Below, piece by piece: positions 18,894 to 28,271 of a stretch of DNA of 64,000 bases; the first letter of the stretch is position 1; each line of letters starts with the position of its first letter. The DNA is taken from the NCBI RefSeq assembly GCF_000497575.1, contig NZ_APJI01000020.1:98770-162769 (forward strand). Reading direction: 5' to 3'. Source of the stretch: Afipia sp. OHSU_II-C1. GTDB taxonomy: Bacteria > Pseudomonadota > Alphaproteobacteria > Rhizobiales > Xanthobacteraceae. Both the position numbers and the translations under genes were made by a program. The notes below the pieces were generated by a model. It was given only the letters and a program-made list of their open reading frames with translations. It made no database searches and was not told the DNA's origin.

Positions 18894-19204
18894 GCACCGC
18901 GCCGGAGCATACGTCTTCGTCTGCCGGCGTTATCGTCCGAGAACTTCCCATCATTAACAAGCGCGGCCTTCACGCGCGCGCTTCAGCGAAATTCGTCCAG
19001 ACGGCGGAAAAGTTCGACGCCGAGCTGACCGTGACGCGCAACGGCGAAAGCGTCGGCGGCACCTCGATCATGGGCCTGATGATGCTCTCGGCCGGGATCG
19101 GCACCACGATCACCGTCGCCGCCAAGGGCCGCGAAGCCGAGGCCGCGATGAACGCCATCACCGAACTGCTCGCCAACAAGTTCGGCGAGGAAGAAGCAGG
19201 CTGA
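18890..19204 (+). CDS. ptsH: Phosphocarrier protein HPr
   Basis: HPr of 104 residues, slightly longer than usual because of a 15-residue N-terminal extension. The active-site His is in NKRGLHARASAKF (residue 28), and the regulatory serine lies in SIMGLMMLSAG (near residue 60), the target of the HprK encoded upstream. The start overlaps the EIIA stop. The phosphate donor, enzyme I (PtsP type), is not in the window. Confidence 0.94.
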   Translation: MSTAPEHTSSSAGVIVRELPIINKRGLHARASAKFVQTAEKFDAELTVTRNGESVGGTSIMGLMMLSAGIGTTITVAAKGREAEAAMNAITELLANKFGEEEAG

Positions 19205-19232
19205 TTCCACTTAAAGCTGCACCATCTCAGAT

Positions 19233-19350
19233 GTCGTCCCCGCGAAGGCGGAGACCCATAACCACTCAGTCCACGGTTCGGAACAGGTAGCTGACATCTG
19301 TTCAGATCGAAGACGCAGGGAGTCTGGGTCCCCGCCTTCGCGGGGACGAC
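19233..19350. repeat. Dispersed inverted-repeat element
   Basis: Two 26-base arms, 19233-19258 and 19325-19350, are reverse complements with one mismatch (GTCGTCCCCGCGAAGGCG... and ...CCTTCGCGGGGACGAC). They flank a 66-base interior and would form a long stem-loop. The element sits between convergent HPr and glycosyltransferase genes. Repeats with these arms are, to my recollection, multi-copy in Bradyrhizobium-like genomes; copy number cannot be tested in this window. Confidence 0.75.
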
Positions 19351-19373
19351 CTGTGGAATAGATCGTGCGAAGC

Positions 19374-21089
19374 CTACTGATCGTCCTCTTCGTCCGGCCG
19401 TTCCGGAGCCACGATCCAGATCTTCCATTTCACCGCCGGGCCCGCCTTGCCGTGGAAATAGCGCCGTGAGGTAAGATCGACGCGCTCCGCGTTCGGCGCG
19501 TTCTCGGCCATCCATGCCTCGCACTTGTGAAGCTCGAGATCCTTGGTGTCGCAGATGCCGATGAAGCCGAGCCGCTTTGCCGCGTCGAGACTGGTGAGGC
19601 CCGAGCCCCAGACCTCGCGCGGCGTCAGCGGCGCCGGATGGTCGGGGCTGTAGAATGTCAGCGGCGCGCCGATTTCAGTGGTGCCCGCGACCACGGCCCA
19701 GCGTTTGTTGAAGCGCGCGCGCCACGCCTCGGTCAGTTGCAGCGCGAACTCGGATTTCGGCGCGAACGGAACGCCAGCATCGCCATCGCGCCGCACGGTC
19801 TGCGCCGCGATGATCGGCGAGATCAGCAGCATGACGAGGGTGAACGACAGCCACATCAGCATCAGCCGGATCAGCGCCATCTGCGTGACGCGCAGCGCAG
19901 GCAGCGCGACCAGCGCCAGCGGCACCAGGAAGAACAGCGAAATCCCCCAGTCGGTCTTCATGTAGATGCCGAACACTACGGCGGCGACCGGCGGCACCAG
20001 GGCGACGATGATCTGGATGATCCAGATGTTGCGCGCCTGCGTCAGGTACACGCCGGAATTGGGCCCGCGCATCCACGGGCGAACCGCTGAATCGGCGAAC
20101 TCGCGAAAGACGCCCTTGGTGCGGATCGATTTCCACCATTGCAGCTTCCACGCCAGCGCGATGGCGGCGAACGCCACCGGCAGCAGCAGCAGGCCGAGAT
20201 TGTGCACCAGATAGATCGACGCCAGCCGCAGCGTGGTGCCGAACGTCCGCCCGCTATAGACATCGTCGGCGTAGATCAGCGGCGCAAAATCCACCTGCTT
20301 CAGCCACCACAGATGCGGCAGCATGCCCACGAAGCACGCGGCGAATGCCACCCACGGCGCCGGCGAGCGCAAGAAGCGCATCCGATCCGGATGAATCAGC
20401 GCCGCCAGACCGGCGGCGCCGATCATGGTCAGCACCCAGTATTTGGTCATCAGCGCCAGCGCCGCGGCAAGCCCGAGCCAGACGCCGGACATCCATGTCC
20501 GCTTCTGGAACGCGTCGAGATAGGCCAGCACGAACAATGGCAGCGTCACGAGCTGCAACAGGTCCGGATTGTACTTGAAGCCCTTGAAGGTGAGGACCGG
20601 ATAGAGCGCCAGCATCGCCACCGTGAACATCGCGCGGCGATGATCGACCACGCGCACCGCGATCAGCCAGCAGAGTACAAGACCGATGCCGGTCACCGTC
20701 ATCGCCAGCGCATAGGTCGCCCAGTCGGTGACGGGGAAAATCCGGAACCAGACGCCCGCGATCCATCCCGCCAGCGGCGGATGCTTGCCGTAGCCGAGCA
20801 GGAATTTCTGGCCCCAGGCATAGGCCTCGGCGACATCCATGTGGACGTCCTGCGCGGCCTTCAGTGCGGTGAGGATGATGGTCCAGAGCAGCGCATGGGC
20901 CACCGCGAAGCCGATGACGAACTTGAGCGACGTCGCCGGATCGTGGGCGGCGGCCGCGATCCAGGCCGCCACGCGGCGCGTGACCGGCACATGGCGCAAC
21001 CGTGCCTTCTGGCGGGATCGCAGTCCGGTGCGCGGGCCGGGATTTTTTCCGGTTCGGCGGCCTATCTCGGTCGAAGAAGCATCGGACAT
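19374..21089 (-). CDS. ArnT-like (GT39) membrane glycosyltransferase
   Basis: Membrane protein of 571 residues with about ten hydrophobic segments and a C-terminal soluble part. It resembles the GT39/ArnT/PMT group that moves a sugar from a polyprenyl-phosphate carrier to an envelope acceptor. Near the N-terminus, DVAEAYAWGQKF and GYGKHPPLAGW match the first periplasmic loop, with the acidic catalytic residue and the H-P-P motif. ATG 21089 is preferred over extension to 21248, which enters the lepA promoter region. It is divergent from lepA. Acceptor and sugar are unknown. Confidence 0.82.
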   Translation of the reverse strand: MSDASSTEIGRRTGKNPGPRTGLRSRQKARLRHVPVTRRVAAWIAAAAHDPATSLKFVIGFAVAHALLWTIILTALKAAQDVHMDVAEAYAWGQKFLLGYGKHPPLAGWIAGVWFRIFPVTDWATYALAMTVTGIGLVLCWLIAVRVVDHRRAMFTVAMLALYPVLTFKGFKYNPDLLQLVTLPLFVLAYLDAFQKRTWMSGVWLGLAAALALMTKYWVLTMIGAAGLAALIHPDRMRFLRSPAPWVAFAACFVGMLPHLWWLKQVDFAPLIYADDVYSGRTFGTTLRLASIYLVHNLGLLLLPVAFAAIALAWKLQWWKSIRTKGVFREFADSAVRPWMRGPNSGVYLTQARNIWIIQIIVALVPPVAAVVFGIYMKTDWGISLFFLVPLALVALPALRVTQMALIRLMLMWLSFTLVMLLISPIIAAQTVRRDGDAGVPFAPKSEFALQLTEAWRARFNKRWAVVAGTTEIGAPLTFYSPDHPAPLTPREVWGSGLTSLDAAKRLGFIGICDTKDLELHKCEAWMAENAPNAERVDLTSRRYFHGKAGPAVKWKIWIVAPERPDEEDDQ

Positions 21090-21241
21090 TCCAGTGACCC
21101 GTGTCGGCTGTGATTGCTGGTGTTTGCTAGCAGCGCCAAGCCCGCGACGGCAACAGCAAATCATTGCGATTTCTGCGGAAGTACGCCGCGGAACAGCCCA
21201 ATTTTGTTGCCGCTTTGCAGCCCGGATGCTATCCCGCGCCC

Positions 21242-23047
<1,806 letters not shown>

Positions 23048-23062
23048 GTTAAACTCGCTACC

Positions 23063-23116
23063 GTTGCACTATTGATGTTGTCGGCACCCCGTGTAGAGTT
23101 GCACTATTGCAACTCT
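23063..23116 (+). promoter_or_regulatory. Promoter/operator of the DUF4041 gene
   Basis: The 12-mer GTTGCACTATTG occurs twice (23063-23074 and 23098-23109). The second copy is part of a perfect inverted repeat, AGAGTTGC-ACTATT-GCAACTCT, at 23095-23116. A possible promoter, TTGATG (23072-23077) with a 16-base spacer to TAGAGT (23094-23099), overlaps the palindrome at its -10. This layout fits a repressor operator; the repressor is not encoded next to it. Confidence 0.55.
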
Positions 23117-23129
23117 AGGGCATTTTCAT

Positions 23130-24518
23130 ATGACTGCCGTTGAACAGCAACCTTCGTTAGTCGACATTTCAATTCCTTGGTTGTTTGCGCGCGGCCATGC
23201 AAGAAAATTGCTAAAAGCCCTGATAGAAAAGAGCGATCAGCTAGATCGCATAATGGGTATGAGCCAGCAGTTAGTGGCAGAAGTCAAAACCCTGCGTGCT
23301 CAACAAAAAATAGCTTTCCAGCAGTTAGAAGAACTTGGCGCGCTATCCGTGACGCAACTGGAAATTAAGCGCCACACTCTCGAAAACGAGATCGCCCATC
23401 GCTTGAATGAATTTGAGCTTGAAAAAGCAGACGCTGCAGAAGCACTGGATGTTTTAAAGCGCAAGATAAAAGAGGCCCATCATTCGTTGGTTTCAACCGA
23501 TGACTTGGCGCTTCTGCAGGATGTTGGCGTCTATCAATATCGTCATCCGTTAAGCGATGCCGTTGCATATCAAAGCGTTCTTGAAAAGATCGACAATCAA
23601 ATCAAACAAATGGTCAAGAAGGATGGTGGCGCTGTTCTGGCTACAACGAGTTGGCAGGTAAACGGCTCGGAAAAAGAAGGGCGAGCGATGGTTCGCGATT
23701 TTTCAAAGCTGATGTTGCGGGCGTTTAATGCAGAAGCGGATAACGCAGTTCGCAGCCTGAAGCCGTACAAGCTCGACAATGCGATTGATCGACTGAACAA
23801 AGTTGCGGAAACAATTGCCCGACTTGGGCAAACTATGCACATCCGGATTTCGCCAGCATATCTGAAATTGCGACTACAAGAGCTGGAAATCACCGCGGAC
23901 TTTTTGCAGAAACAAGCCGAAGAAAAGGAACAAGAACGCGCTGATCGCGCAAGATTACGCGAGGAGCGTAAAGCTCAGCAAGAAATAGAGAACGAGCGCG
24001 AGCGCTTGGAGAAGGAGCGACAGCACTACTCCAATGCTCTCGACGCCCTCGTCGAGAAAGGTGATGAAGAGGCTGCCGCACGCATCCGTGAGTATTTGAC
24101 TGGCATAGAAGAATCACAGCGCAAAGTAGAGGAACGAGCCGCCAATACCCGCGCGGGATACGTTTACGTCATCTCTAACGTTGGCTCCTTCGGCGACAGA
24201 GTTGTTAAGATTGGAATGACTCGACGTCTCGATCCTAGCGACCGAATCCGTGAACTTAGCGACGCTTCAGTACCTTTCAATTTCGACATTCACGCACTTT
24301 TCTTCTCGGACGATGCGGTTGGTATCGAAACCGAGATGCACAACCGCCTGGATACGACGCGCGTAAACAGTGTAAATCGGCGCCGTGAATTTTTCCGAGC
24401 GAGCCCGCTTGAAGTAAAGAAACATCTTGCCGAGCTAGCAGGCGAGTTGCTCGAATTTCAGGAAATGCCTGAAGCACTGGAGTATCGACAGTGCTTGAGT
24501 TCTCAGTCGACCCGATAG
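23130..24518 (+). CDS. DUF4041 coiled-coil protein with C-terminal GIY-YIG (T5orf172/Mug113) domain
   Basis: Protein of 462 residues. An N-terminal part with coiled coil (about residues 30-115) is followed by the DUF4041 region, a long charged coiled coil (about 255-335), and a C-terminal GIY-YIG-like domain from residue 345. That domain shows GYVYVISN, VKIGMTRR, DPSDRIREL, SVPFNFDIHA and an IETEMHNRL helix, the T5orf172/Mug113 pattern often found in phages. The gene is visibly richer in A+T than its neighbours and stands alone between lepA and a repeat region. Transfer, perhaps as a phage-derived or defence gene, is likely. Nuclease activity is not established for this subgroup. Confidence 0.78.
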   Translation: MTAVEQQPSLVDISIPWLFARGHARKLLKALIEKSDQLDRIMGMSQQLVAEVKTLRAQQKIAFQQLEELGALSVTQLEIKRHTLENEIAHRLNEFELEKADAAEALDVLKRKIKEAHHSLVSTDDLALLQDVGVYQYRHPLSDAVAYQSVLEKIDNQIKQMVKKDGGAVLATTSWQVNGSEKEGRAMVRDFSKLMLRAFNAEADNAVRSLKPYKLDNAIDRLNKVAETIARLGQTMHIRISPAYLKLRLQELEITADFLQKQAEEKEQERADRARLREERKAQQEIENERERLEKERQHYSNALDALVEKGDEEAAARIREYLTGIEESQRKVEERAANTRAGYVYVISNVGSFGDRVVKIGMTRRLDPSDRIRELSDASVPFNFDIHALFFSDDAVGIETEMHNRLDTTRVNSVNRRREFFRASPLEVKKHLAELAGELLEFQEMPEALEYRQCLSSQSTR

Positions 24519-24533
24519 CAACCCGAGCCGCCC

Positions 24534-24562
24534 TTGACTTTCGTTTTCTAGGATTATATTCT
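24534..24562 (+). promoter_or_regulatory. Sigma70-like promoter ahead of a structured RNA region
   Basis: TTGACT (24534-24539), a 17-base spacer and TATTCT (24557-24562) form a good housekeeping-type promoter with an expected start near 24568. No protein gene follows for 800 bases; what follows is a series of hairpins, so the transcript would be noncoding. Confidence 0.55.
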
Positions 24563-24567
24563 TGGTG

Positions 24568-24820
24568 ACATTCCTCTCCCGCGCTCATGACGCGGAGGGA
24601 TGAGCATCGGAGCCGCCACCCCATCATGTCGGGGTGCGGATGGTGGAGCGCCGGGAGGCGCAGCGTCCGCGCGGTGGGCTTCGCAACCCCATCGATGTTG
24701 TGACGCGCGCGCCTCGCGAGACGGACTCGCAATCCGTCCTCGTCACGGCACGCGGACGAACCTCTCGCAAAGGTTCGTCATGAGGGGTCTCGCAAACCCC
24801 TGGCGCCTCCCGGCGCTCCA
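24568..24820 (+). ncRNA. Candidate structured noncoding RNA with tandem same-loop hairpins
   Basis: About 250 bases that fold on inspection. Hairpins at 24571-24600 (loop CTCATGA) and 24617-24636 come first. A perfect 18-bp stem (24644-24661 with 24803-24820) then closes a multiloop containing four hairpins: 24672-24694 (loop TTCGCAA region), 24717-24742, 24755-24779 (9 perfect pairs) and 24783-24801. The last three have the identical loop CTCGCAA on unrelated but self-complementary stems (GACGGA/TCCGTC, GAACCT/AGGTTC, AGGGGT/ACCCCT). A promoter lies just upstream. I do not recognise an RNA family. The open frames here (plus and minus) are explained by the repeats and lack coding character. 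No clear terminator is seen, so the 3' end is uncertain. Confidence 0.55.
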
Positions 24821-24849
24821 TTCTCTCTGCAACAAGAGACGGAAAACGG

Positions 24850-24918
24850 GACCGGGTTGTCCGCGCCCTCAGGTGAAGCGGATGAGATTGCGCGTCTTTG
24901 CTGGCAGACAACCCGGTC
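24850..24918. repeat. Perfect 12-bp inverted repeat
   Basis: GACCGGGTTGTC at 24850-24861 and GACAACCCGGTC at 24907-24918 enclose 45 bases. The unit lies directly after the candidate structured RNA and could be its 3' domain or a separate mobile repeat. Confidence 0.6.
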
Positions 24919-24953
24919 GTGCCGTTAGCAAATTTCAGAGACTGCTCTCTCTT

Positions 24954-25061
24954 CGTCATTGCGAGCAAAGCGAAGCAATCCAGCTTTCACTTGATTCAAG
25001 GTCAAAGCGGCTGCTCGCAAGGAATGGATTGCTTCGTCGGCTTCGCCCCCTCGCAATGACG
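24954..25061. repeat. REP-like dispersed inverted repeat
   Basis: Left arm 24954-24981 (CGTCATTGCGAG...CGAAGCAATCC) pairs with right arm 25026-25061 (GGATTGCTTCG...CTCGCAATGACG), interrupted by short internal loops. This arm sequence is, to my recollection, a high-copy intergenic repeat in Bradyrhizobium-like bacteria. Its arms contain TTGCGAG and CTCGCAA, the latter the same heptamer as the hairpin loops of the RNA candidate upstream. Confidence 0.75.
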
Positions 25062-25376
25062 AGGTAGCATCACACGTTAACCAGGAAGCGGCTTCCTAGC
25101 CGGAGCCGCGCGCTTTTTCCAATAACAGCACAGCAGCACCTCTCAATCCGATAGCGCGTTGCAATCCTTGAGAATAATCGCGAGGGGCAGATCGCACGCG
25201 GAGCATGATGACACCGCGCAAACCCTGATTACGCCGCATCACCTCACCGTTCATCGCCCGTTCAAGTCGAATCTGTTGGGTGCGCGATGGGGAGAAAAGC
25301 GCGAGCCGCGCTTGACTCTTCGCAACCGTCCATCGACGGTGCGCATGATTCGAATTTTCAACCATCGGAGACAGTG
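25062..25376. other. Intergenic region before the DUF1508 gene
   Basis: No convincing gene in 315 bases. A small palindrome AGGAAGC-G-GCTTCCT lies near 25082-25096. Minus-strand frames across 25096-25386 overlap the DUF1508 start and have no ribosome site; I treat them as chance. The DUF1508 promoter should be here but is not obvious. Confidence 0.45.
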
Positions 25377-25622
25377 ATGGCAGCATCCTACAAGTTTGAA
25401 ATCTACAAGGACAAATCCGGCGAATTCCGTTTCCGCTTCCGCGCGCCGAACGGCGAGAAGATGTTCGCCTCGGAAGGCTATTCCAACAAGGCGTCCGCCA
25501 AGAGCACTATCAAGTCGATCGTGAAGCATGTCGCCAAGGCCGAAATCGACGACGTCTCGAAGGTGAAAGCCGCGCCGAAGGCCAAGCCTGCGAAGAAAAA
25601 GAAGAAGTCCAAAAAGAAGTGA
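25377..25622 (+). CDS. DUF1508 (YegP-like) small protein with lysine-rich tail
   Basis: Protein of 81 residues with one YegP/DUF1508 repeat: KFEIYKDKSGEFRFRFRAPNGE, then the SEGYSNKASAKSTIKSI segment. The last 20 residues are a Lys/Ala/Pro tail that would bind nucleic acid or act as a charged tail. The family is widespread, with no agreed function. ATG 25377 has a GGAG about seven bases upstream; the longer frame from 25287 lacks one. A strong terminator follows at 25651. Confidence 0.85.
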   Translation: MAASYKFEIYKDKSGEFRFRFRAPNGEKMFASEGYSNKASAKSTIKSIVKHVAKAEIDDVSKVKAAPKAKPAKKKKKSKKK

Positions 25623-25650
25623 TTTTTCTGCGATCGATCATCGCAAAGAA

Positions 25651-25675
25651 AAACCCCGGCTCAGAACCGGGGTTT
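25651..25675 (+). terminator. Rho-independent terminator of the DUF1508 gene
   Basis: AAACCCCGG and CCGGGGTTT pair around the loop CTCAGAA, followed by TTT; together a run of six T. It lies 28 bases after the DUF1508 stop, and the symmetric A/T flanks may let it also serve the convergent PAS-GGDEF-EAL gene. Confidence 0.88.
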
Positions 25676-25701
25676 TTTATTGGAAGTGCCGACAGGCTGC
25701 G

Positions 25702-27912
25702 TCATGCCACGCGCGCGCTGGCAGTCGCGTTGCGCTGGGCCTGCAGCAGCGCGGTGATCTCCACATTCGGCCGGGCGCGGCTGAACAGGAAGCCTTGTCC
25801 CTCGTGACAGCCTTCCGCGCGCAGGCAGGCCAATTCGCATTCGGTCTCGACGCCTTCCGCGGTGATGGTCACGCCAAGACCCATGCCGAGCGAGATGATC
25901 GAGCGGACGATGGCCTGCGCATCCTGATTGGAGCCGAGATCGCGCACGAACGAGCGGTCGATCTTGATCTTGTCGAACGGGAAGCTGCGCAGATAGCTCA
26001 GTGACGAGTATCCGGTGCCGAAATCGTCCATCGAAATCCGCACGCCGAGCGCGCGCAGCGCATGCAGCGTCGCCAGCACCTGATCGCTTTTTTCCAGCAA
26101 CAGGGTTTCGGTGATTTCGAGTTCAAGCCGCTTCGGCGACAGGCCGGATGTTTTCAGCGCATCCATCACCACCGACAGAAGATTGCCGACGCGGAACTGC
26201 AGCGGCGACAGGTTGACGGCGACACGGACATCATCCGGCCAGCGCGCCGCGTCCATGCAGGCACGGCGCAGCATCAGTCCGCCGACCGCGTTGATGAGGC
26301 CGGTTTCTTCCGCGACCGGAATGAACTCCACCGGCGGAATCATGCCGCGCTCCGGATCGGGCCAGCGCACCAGCGCCTCGAAGCCGGTGATGCGCCCGGT
26401 CTTGAGATCGACCAGCGGCTGATAATGCGGCTGCAGGACGTTGTTTTCGATCGCTGCGCGCAGATCGATTTCGATGCGGCGGCGCGATTGCGCACGGGCA
26501 TCCATTTCGGACTCGAAGAAGCTGAATGTGCCGTGGCCTTCGCTCTTGGCGCGCGACAGCGCCATGTCGGCGTTCTTGAGCAGCTTCTCGGCGTCGTCGC
26601 CGTCGCCGGGCGCGATCGCGATGCCGATGCAGGCGCCGCTGATGATGGTGTGGCCCTCGAACAGATAGGGCTCACTGATGGCGTCGATCAGGCGCCGCGC
26701 CAGGAATGCTACTTCCTCGGGACGGTTCACGCCGGCCTGAACGATGGCGAATTCGTCGGAGCCGAGGCGCGCAATCGCGTCTTCCTCGCGCAGCGAGGAG
26801 CGCAGGCGCTTGGTCACGCCTTTCAGCAGCTTGTCGCCGATCGCATGACCCAGCGCGTCGTTGATGGCCTTGAAGTTGTCGAGATCGAGAAACAGCACCG
26901 CGACCTTGTCGCCGCTGCGGCGGGTGTGCGCCAGCAGTTCATCCAGCCGCTGCCGCAGCAGCATGCGATTCGGCAGTCCGGTCAGGCCGTCGTGCTGCGC
27001 CATGAAGGCGAGCCGCGCCTCGGCGCGCTTGCGCTCGGTGATGTCCATCAGCGCCAGCAGCACCGCGGATTGCCCCTCGAACACCAGCGCGCGCGAATAG
27101 ATCGCCACGTCGATCAGCGCCCCGTCGGCCTTCACGTGTTTCCAGGTCCGCGCCGCGCGTTCCTCGGTGGTCTGCTCGCCGGTCCAGGGTGAGGCCTGAT
27201 CGAAGGCCTGAATGTCCGAGACCTTTAGCTTCTCGAAGTCTTCGCGCGCGTAGCCGTAATGCGCGACCGCGGCGTCATTGACGCTGATGATGCGCTCGCT
27301 GTCCTGCGCGCAAACGATCATCGGCACGGGATTGCCGTCGAACAGCAGACGGAACGAGGCTTCGCGCTGTTTCAGTTCGGTGATGTCGACGCGCAGCCCG
27401 ATCACGCCGCCGTCGCCGGTGAGGCGCTCCTCGATCAGGATGCAGCGGCCGTCGGACAGGGTTTGTTCGTGGCGATGACCGGGATGATAAAGCTTCTCGA
27501 GCCGCTCGTTGATCCATTCATCCTCGCGCCCGATCGCGTCCGGATAGTCGCCGCGCGCCACGCCCTCCTTCAGGGTGTCACGCAACATCGCGCCCTCTTC
27601 AAACAGATCGGCGCTCTTGTTGTAGATCTCGGCGTACTTCTTGTTCCAGAGGATGTAACGCCCCTCGGCATCGAGAAACACGATGCCTTGCGGAAGGATA
27701 TCGATCGCCTCGCGCAGACGCGCGTTGGAGCGCGCCGCATCAGCGATCGCCGCCTCGGCCTCCGCGCGCTTGCGTACGATCTCGCCGATCTCGGAGATCT
27801 TGCGACCCTTGGGCGACAGCTTCGGCGCGGCCTTGGGCCGGCGGACCGATAATCCCCTTGTGAGCGCTGACTTGCCGGTCCTGTTTTTTGGTTTTGGCCG
27901 ATTGATCGGCAT
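25702..27912 (-). CDS. PAS-PAS-GGDEF-EAL cyclic-di-GMP signalling protein
   Basis: Soluble protein of 736 residues. After a basic N-terminus and short coiled coil come two PAS-like domains (about 60-180 and 190-310), a GGDEF domain (about 320-480) and an EAL domain (about 490-730). The GGDEF signature reads GSDEF, a variant at the second glycine, so cyclase activity is uncertain. The EAL domain keeps EALVRW, the NLSPLQF and DDFGTGYSSL motifs and the EGVET loop, so it may be an active phosphodiesterase. ATG 27912 was chosen over 28029 because upstream residues look non-coding. No partner gene is nearby. Confidence 0.88.
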   Translation of the reverse strand: MPINRPKPKNRTGKSALTRGLSVRRPKAAPKLSPKGRKISEIGEIVRKRAEAEAAIADAARSNARLREAIDILPQGIVFLDAEGRYILWNKKYAEIYNKSADLFEEGAMLRDTLKEGVARGDYPDAIGREDEWINERLEKLYHPGHRHEQTLSDGRCILIEERLTGDGGVIGLRVDITELKQREASFRLLFDGNPVPMIVCAQDSERIISVNDAAVAHYGYAREDFEKLKVSDIQAFDQASPWTGEQTTEERAARTWKHVKADGALIDVAIYSRALVFEGQSAVLLALMDITERKRAEARLAFMAQHDGLTGLPNRMLLRQRLDELLAHTRRSGDKVAVLFLDLDNFKAINDALGHAIGDKLLKGVTKRLRSSLREEDAIARLGSDEFAIVQAGVNRPEEVAFLARRLIDAISEPYLFEGHTIISGACIGIAIAPGDGDDAEKLLKNADMALSRAKSEGHGTFSFFESEMDARAQSRRRIEIDLRAAIENNVLQPHYQPLVDLKTGRITGFEALVRWPDPERGMIPPVEFIPVAEETGLINAVGGLMLRRACMDAARWPDDVRVAVNLSPLQFRVGNLLSVVMDALKTSGLSPKRLELEITETLLLEKSDQVLATLHALRALGVRISMDDFGTGYSSLSYLRSFPFDKIKIDRSFVRDLGSNQDAQAIVRSIISLGMGLGVTITAEGVETECELACLRAEGCHEGQGFLFSRARPNVEITALLQAQRNATASARVA

Positions 27913-28271
27913 TGCCCCGCATCCCTTGCATTCTGCGGGCAGCAGTTTTGCTATAAGTGTCTGAAAAATTGGTATCCTTTGGCGGGCTGGCCGACTTTCG
28001 GTGGACGCCGCGTCTGCACCGGTCTGCAAGGGTGCTCAATTGCGAGGCGTGATCCAGGTTTAAACGACAGGACAGAACGCCCATTACAGCGGGTGCAATC
28101 GCTTTTCGCCCGCGATCACGATGATACCTCGGCTCCAATGCGCCATCTGCCCAACGAATATCCGCGCGGGTGGCATTGCGCATCAATTTGCGTCAGTCTC
28201 CGTCATGGCTAACACCCGGTTAAAAATCGCGCCGCCTCGTCGCCATGCCAGCCTTCCGCTATAAGAGTGCC
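27913..28271. other. Intergenic region between divergent EAL and mepA genes
   Basis: About 360 bases without a convincing gene. Both promoters must lie here. A TATAAG-like segment near 27953 (plus strand) and the complementary TTATAG on the minus strand are candidate -10 elements, but no well-spaced -35 is clear. No repeats stand out. Confidence 0.4.

Noticed and set aside
24672..24801. CRISPR-like array
   Set aside because: The constant parts are seven-base loops and the variable parts are self-complementary stems. There are no 25-35 base direct repeats with unique spacers and no cas genes.
24600..25067. Plus-strand frame of 155 codons and minus-strand frame 24624-24968
   Set aside because: Both run through the hairpin array and the REP repeat; the sequence is explained by the repeats, not by coding constraint.
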